Positions 60,222 through 64,000 of a stretch of 64,000 bases of DNA are shown in pieces. This DNA is from Chroococcidiopsis thermalis PCC 7203 (GTDB lineage Bacteria; Cyanobacteriota; Cyanobacteriia; Cyanobacteriales; Chroococcidiopsidaceae): NCBI RefSeq assembly GCF_000317125.1, contig NC_019695.1, positions 3,026,336-3,090,335 on the forward strand. The letters are read 5' to 3'. A model generated the notes under the pieces. The model worked only from the letters and a program-made list of their open reading frames with translations, searched no databases and had not been told where the DNA came from. The translations under genes and the position numbers were made by a program. Numbering within the stretch: the stretch's first letter is position 1; the number at the start of each line of letters is the position of its first letter.

Positions 60222-63200
60222 ATGTTTGTTGACTTTTTTATCAAGCGACCAGTTTTTACGAGCGTCTGCGCCATCATTATTTTGCTGGTAGGAGCGATTA
60301 GCATTCCTACCCTGCCCGCCGCTCAATATCCTGAAATTGCGCCGCCCCAAGTGCAAGTCACTGCTAACTATGTTGGGGCAAGTGCAGAAGTCGTAGAAGA
60401 TACAGTAACGACAGTACTAGAACGAGAAATTAACGGCGTTGATGGGATGAGATACATCAACTCCAGTAGCGCCAACGACGGTACGAGTACGATTACAGTC
60501 ACGTTTGAAGCAGGACGGGATCTCGATATTGCTGCTGTAGACGTGCAAAACCGCGTTTCGATCGCCGAACCGCAGTTGCCGCAAGAAGTGCGTCAAGTCG
60601 GCGTGACGGTGACAAAGCAGACCAACAACCTGCTGTTAGGCATGGGTATATTCTCGCCTAACAAACAATATGACAACGTTTTCTTGAGCAACTACGTCGA
60701 TCTTTATATGGTCGATGCCTTGCAACGAGTCAAGGGCGTGAGCGAGGCGCGGATTTTTGGCGAACGTCGCTATGCTATGCGCCTGTGGCTAGATCCCGAT
60801 AAACTCGCCAGCCGCAATTTAGCAGCACAAGATGTTGTCGATGCCGTCGAAGAACAAAACTTGCAAGTAGGCGCGGGGCAAATCGGTCAGCCGCCTACAG
60901 AAGACGGGCAGCAATATCAAATTGACTTGCGGGCTGTGGGTAGACTTGTTGACGTGTCTCAGTTTGAAGACATGGTAATCTCGACCGCACCAGACGGAAC
61001 CCTGATTAAATTGAGCGATGTAGGACGGGTAGAATTGGGGGCGCAAAACTACAGTTCGTTCCTGCGGTATCGGGGTCAAGAGGCGGTAGGGATCGGGATC
61101 TTTCCGATTCCAGGTAGCAACGATTTGGAGGTGGCACGAAATGTTAAAGCCGAAATGGAACGGCTATCTCAACAATTTCCGCCAGGGATGGAATATCAGG
61201 TAGCCTATGACACGACCTTATTTGTAGAAGAGTCCCTCAAAGAAGTCATTATTACCCTGCTCATGTCTGTGGCGCTGGTAATTGCGGTGATTTACCTGTT
61301 CTTGCAGGACTGGCGCACGACTTTGATTCCGGTTGTGACAATTCCTCTAGCTTTGATCGGCACGTTTGCTTTTGTTAAAGCGTTCAATTTCTCGATTAAC
61401 TCTTTGACGTTGTTCGGTTTAACCCTTGCTACAGGGATGGTAGTAGACGATGCGATCGTTGTTGTGGAAGATATCTCTCGCTTGATTCAAGATGAGGGAA
61501 TGCCACCGCGTCAAGCAGCATCAGAGGCGATGCACGAATTGTTTGGGGCAGTGATTGCAACTTCCTTGGTATTGATGGCGGTGTTTGTCCCCGTCGCCTT
61601 TTTCCCAGGAGCCACAGGACAAATTTATCGGCAATTTGCGCTGACGATCGCCTTTTCAATTACAATTTCTACCTTCTTGGCGCTGACCCTTACGCCCTCA
61701 CTCGCAGGCTTGTTGCTGCGACAAAAACCACCTGCACGGGGTCCTATAGCTTGGGTATTTGGTAAGTTTAATCGCTTCCTCGATTGGACGCGCCACAAGT
61801 ACGAGCGATCGCTCAGTTTCCTAACGCGGATCAAACCGATTGTTTTGGGAATATTTGTCGTCTTCTTAGGACTAACGGCATGGTTGTATCAAATTGTCCC
61901 CACCGGATTTTTACCCGATGAAGACCAAGGTTATTTCATCACCCTAATTCAAGGACCCGAAGGAGCTTCGCTGAACTACACCAGCGACGTGATGCGGAAA
62001 ATCGAAACTGAATATCTGAAATTACCCGAAGTCAAAGCAACTTTTGCCGTTGGTGGTTTCGGTATTGGTGGTACGGGTAACACCGCTAACAGGGGAGCAA
62101 TTTTTACCCCGCTCATACCTTGGGGCGAACGTCCAGGGGCAAATCAATCGGCAGAAGCTCTGATTAATCGGATGCGCGGTGTTGTTTCCCAATTTCCCGA
62201 AGCTAGAATTCTGCCTGTAAATCCGCCCGCAATTCGCGGTTTGGGTAGCGTCAGCGGTTTCCAATATCAACTGCAAGACCGTCAGGGAAATCTTCCTCTC
62301 AACGATCTTGTCGGCGTAATGCAACAACTGATGCAACGTGGAAATCAAACCCCTGGATTGTCAGCTGTCTTTAGTACTTTTGGGGCAAATGCGCCGCAAA
62401 TGGAGATCGAGATCGATCGCAACAAAGCCAAAGCCTTACAAGTCGATGTAGACGAAATTTTAAATACCCTGCAAACATACATGGGTTCGCGCTACGTCAA
62501 CGATTTCAACCTACAACGGCGGACTTATCGGGTGTACGTCCAAGCCGACAAGCAGTTTCGCTCGAATCCAGAGGATATTGGTAAATTATACGTGCGATCG
62601 AATCAAACCGATCCCGACCAGCGGCAGATGATTCCGCTGAGCAACTTGGTAAAAGTCACCCCGACTACTGGAGCGCAGTCAATTACACACTATAACCTCT
62701 TCCGCTCGATCGAACTTAACGGTTCTGCGGCTCCTGGTTTTAGTACCGGACAAGCAATGGACGCGATGGCAAAACTATCAGCGGAGGTTCTCCCAGCTAG
62801 TATGGGCTACGAGTGGTCGGGGATTTCCTTAGACGAGACAGAATCAGGTGGTCAAGCACCGATTATCTTTGCTTTAGGCTTGGTCTTCGTATTCCTAGTG
62901 CTGGCGGCTCAATACGAGAATTACGTCGATCCATTGATCATCATGCTGGCGGTTCCCCTAGCAATTTTCGGAGCGTTGTTAGCTCAGAATCTGCGGGGTT
63001 TACCGAATGATGTTTACTGTCAGGTTGGTTTGGTGATGTTGATCGGATTGGCAAGTAAAAACTCAATTCTGATTGTAGAATTTGCCAACCAATTGCGCGA
63101 TCGCGGACTGTCAATTACGCAAGCAGCAATTCAAGCATCCCAGGAACGCTTGCGACCAATTTTGATGACGGCTCTTTCGACCTTATTAGGGATTTTCCCC

Positions 63201-63425
63201 CTAGTCATTGCCGTGGGTGCGGGGGCAAAAAGTCGTCAAGCACTTGGTACGGCAGTATTTGGCGGCATGTTCGTGGCAACGTTCTTGAGTTTGTTTGTCG
63301 TGCCAGTACTGTACATTGTTATCAGTAATTTGCGCGATCGCTTTCAATCTCGTCGTCCACCTCAGCCACCCCAGCAGTTGGAACCCAGCGATACAGATGT
63401 CAGAGTCGCTTCTGAAAGCCGATAA
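60222..63425 (+). CDS. RND family multidrug efflux pump (HAE1/AcrB type)
   Basis: A 1067-residue inner-membrane proton-driven exporter with twelve helices and two large periplasmic loops. The start (FVDFFIKRPVFTSVCAIIILLVGAI) is typical. Proton-relay aspartates lie in GMVVDDAIVVVED near 405, and the relay Lys in GLASKNSILIVEFA near 945. It works with the adaptor upstream; an outer-membrane channel is not in the window. Substrates cannot be read. The ArsR gene upstream is the likely regulator. Confidence 0.96.
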   Translation: MFVDFFIKRPVFTSVCAIIILLVGAISIPTLPAAQYPEIAPPQVQVTANYVGASAEVVEDTVTTVLEREINGVDGMRYINSSSANDGTSTITVTFEAGRDLDIAAVDVQNRVSIAEPQLPQEVRQVGVTVTKQTNNLLLGMGIFSPNKQYDNVFLSNYVDLYMVDALQRVKGVSEARIFGERRYAMRLWLDPDKLASRNLAAQDVVDAVEEQNLQVGAGQIGQPPTEDGQQYQIDLRAVGRLVDVSQFEDMVISTAPDGTLIKLSDVGRVELGAQNYSSFLRYRGQEAVGIGIFPIPGSNDLEVARNVKAEMERLSQQFPPGMEYQVAYDTTLFVEESLKEVIITLLMSVALVIAVIYLFLQDWRTTLIPVVTIPLALIGTFAFVKAFNFSINSLTLFGLTLATGMVVDDAIVVVEDISRLIQDEGMPPRQAASEAMHELFGAVIATSLVLMAVFVPVAFFPGATGQIYRQFALTIAFSITISTFLALTLTPSLAGLLLRQKPPARGPIAWVFGKFNRFLDWTRHKYERSLSFLTRIKPIVLGIFVVFLGLTAWLYQIVPTGFLPDEDQGYFITLIQGPEGASLNYTSDVMRKIETEYLKLPEVKATFAVGGFGIGGTGNTANRGAIFTPLIPWGERPGANQSAEALINRMRGVVSQFPEARILPVNPPAIRGLGSVSGFQYQLQDRQGNLPLNDLVGVMQQLMQRGNQTPGLSAVFSTFGANAPQMEIEIDRNKAKALQVDVDEILNTLQTYMGSRYVNDFNLQRRTYRVYVQADKQFRSNPEDIGKLYVRSNQTDPDQRQMIPLSNLVKVTPTTGAQSITHYNLFRSIELNGSAAPGFSTGQAMDAMAKLSAEVLPASMGYEWSGISLDETESGGQAPIIFALGLVFVFLVLAAQYENYVDPLIIMLAVPLAIFGALLAQNLRGLPNDVYCQVGLVMLIGLASKNSILIVEFANQLRDRGLSITQAAIQASQERLRPILMTALSTLLGIFPLVIAVGAGAKSRQALGTAVFGGMFVATFLSLFVVPVLYIVISNLRDRFQSRRPPQPPQQLEPSDTDVRVASESR

Positions 63426-63453
63426 ATTTGCGATCGATTAATACGCAAAATTT

Positions 63454-63481
63454 GTAGGGGCGCACAGCTGTGCGCCCCTAC
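63454..63481. terminator. Family B palindrome between convergent genes
   Basis: A 28-bp palindrome of half-site GTAGGGGCGCACAG in the 70-bp gap between the RND pump gene and the aminotransferase gene, which point toward each other. It may terminate both. Confidence 0.65.
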
Positions 63482-63495
63482 AGTCTATGTAATCA

Positions 63496-64000
63496 TCACG
63501 CTAATTGCTTCAACACATCCGTTACCACGCCAAATAGTTCGTCGATATGCTGCTTTTCAATAATCAGCGGTGGCGACAGCGCAATATTATCTCCCGCTGC
63601 TCTGACTAATGCCCCTTGCTGATAGCATTTGACAAAAGTTTCATATCCCCTTGCTCCTGGTTTGCCTGGAATTGATTCTAGTTCGATCGCTCCTACCAAT
63701 CCCAAATTGCGTAAATCGATAACATGGGGTAAACCGCGCAAACTGTGGACGGCATTTTCCCAGTAATCCGCAATTTCTGATACGCGAGTCAGCAATCCTT
63801 CTTTTTTGTATATATCTAACGTAGCCAGAGACGCAGCACAGGCGACGGGATGACCGGAGTAGGTGTAGCCGTGGAAAAATTCAATCCCGTTTTCTATTCC
63901 CTGGACAAAGGTTTGATAGATTTCCTCGCGCACGAATACCGCTCCCATCGGCACAGTCGCGTTGGTAATTCCTTTTGCCACCGTAATTATGTCTGGTATG
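63496..64000 (-). CDS. Class III pyridoxal-phosphate aminotransferase, 5' partial
   Basis: The minus-strand frame is open to the end of the window, so only the last 168 residues are seen. PDIITVAKGITNATVPMGAVFV at the boundary contains the lysine that forms the Schiff base with pyridoxal phosphate. FFHGYTYSGHPVACAASLATLDI near the middle and a C-terminal GALVRAAGDNIALSPPLIIE are typical of the omega-amino-acid:pyruvate or beta-alanine group. It transfers an amino group from an amine donor to a keto acid. Substrate is not determined here. Confidence 0.93.
   Translation of the reverse strand, partial: IPDIITVAKGITNATVPMGAVFVREEIYQTFVQGIENGIEFFHGYTYSGHPVACAASLATLDIYKKEGLLTRVSEIADYWENAVHSLRGLPHVIDLRNLGLVGAIELESIPGKPGARGYETFVKCYQQGALVRAAGDNIALSPPLIIEKQHIDELFGVVTDVLKQLA

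Overview
The window is from a cyanobacterium. The octamer GCGATCGC (HIP1) is scattered through almost every gene. Photosynthesis-related genes are present: a phycobilin lyase of the CpcS/CpeS type, an Hlip, a DesB-type desaturase, a carotenoid oxygenase and an Flv1/Flv3 pair. The order rplS, tRNA-Trp, secE, nusG, rplK, rplA, rplJ, rplL is the standard cyanobacterial one. The abundant short tandem repeats and palindromic elements between genes suggest a large, repeat-rich genome such as a Chroococcidiopsis- or Nostoc-type organism. I infer the genus only loosely.

Layout. 1-5.2 kb: end of an acyl-CoA-dehydrogenase-like flavoprotein, a nitrate/sulfonate-type ABC importer with an unusual Tat-lipoprotein binding protein, and a TetR regulator. 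5.3-11.3 kb: small membrane protein, Hlip, alanine dehydrogenase, ferredoxin-metallo-beta-lactamase fusion, Nudix hydrolase, a sugar-kinase-like phosphotransferase coupled to a DOMON-like protein. 11.3-13.0 kb: type II restriction-modification pair. 13.0-23.5 kb: stress and ion-transport block (stress protein, baeRF-like protein, a deleted MscS gene fused onto a truncated DUF2254 gene, two CPA2 antiporters with UspA-like tails). 23.6-26.7 kb: response regulator and polyphosphate kinase. 26.8-28.65 kb: a gene graveyard (frameshifted and truncated N6-methyltransferase, a YdeI-family relic split by a MITE-like element, a histidine-kinase tail). 29-38.6 kb: polysaccharide export protein, hisB, MscS, folate/biopterin transporter, carotenoid oxygenase, DUF4089 protein, Ser/Thr kinase with in-frame intergenic repeats. 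38.7-43 kb: ribosomal/transcription operon with an L10 leader. 43.3-49.7 kb: lyase, desaturase, flv3-[two membrane proteins]-flv1. 49.9-64 kb: coaX, MazEF-like pair, PfkB kinase, Uma2 protein, murG, SDR, thioredoxin-fold protein, ArsR, RND efflux pump and the end of a class III aminotransferase.

The strongest unexplained structure is (1) palindromes of two families placed at convergent gene ends and inside MITE-like elements sharing TAGCAATT ends, (2) a two-gene membrane/HEPN-like cassette inside the flavodiiron operon, (3) repeats exapted into the kinase linker, and (4) a 14-15 bp period array just upstream of the ArsR gene. I found no CRISPR array, rRNA, intact transposase or phage genes.
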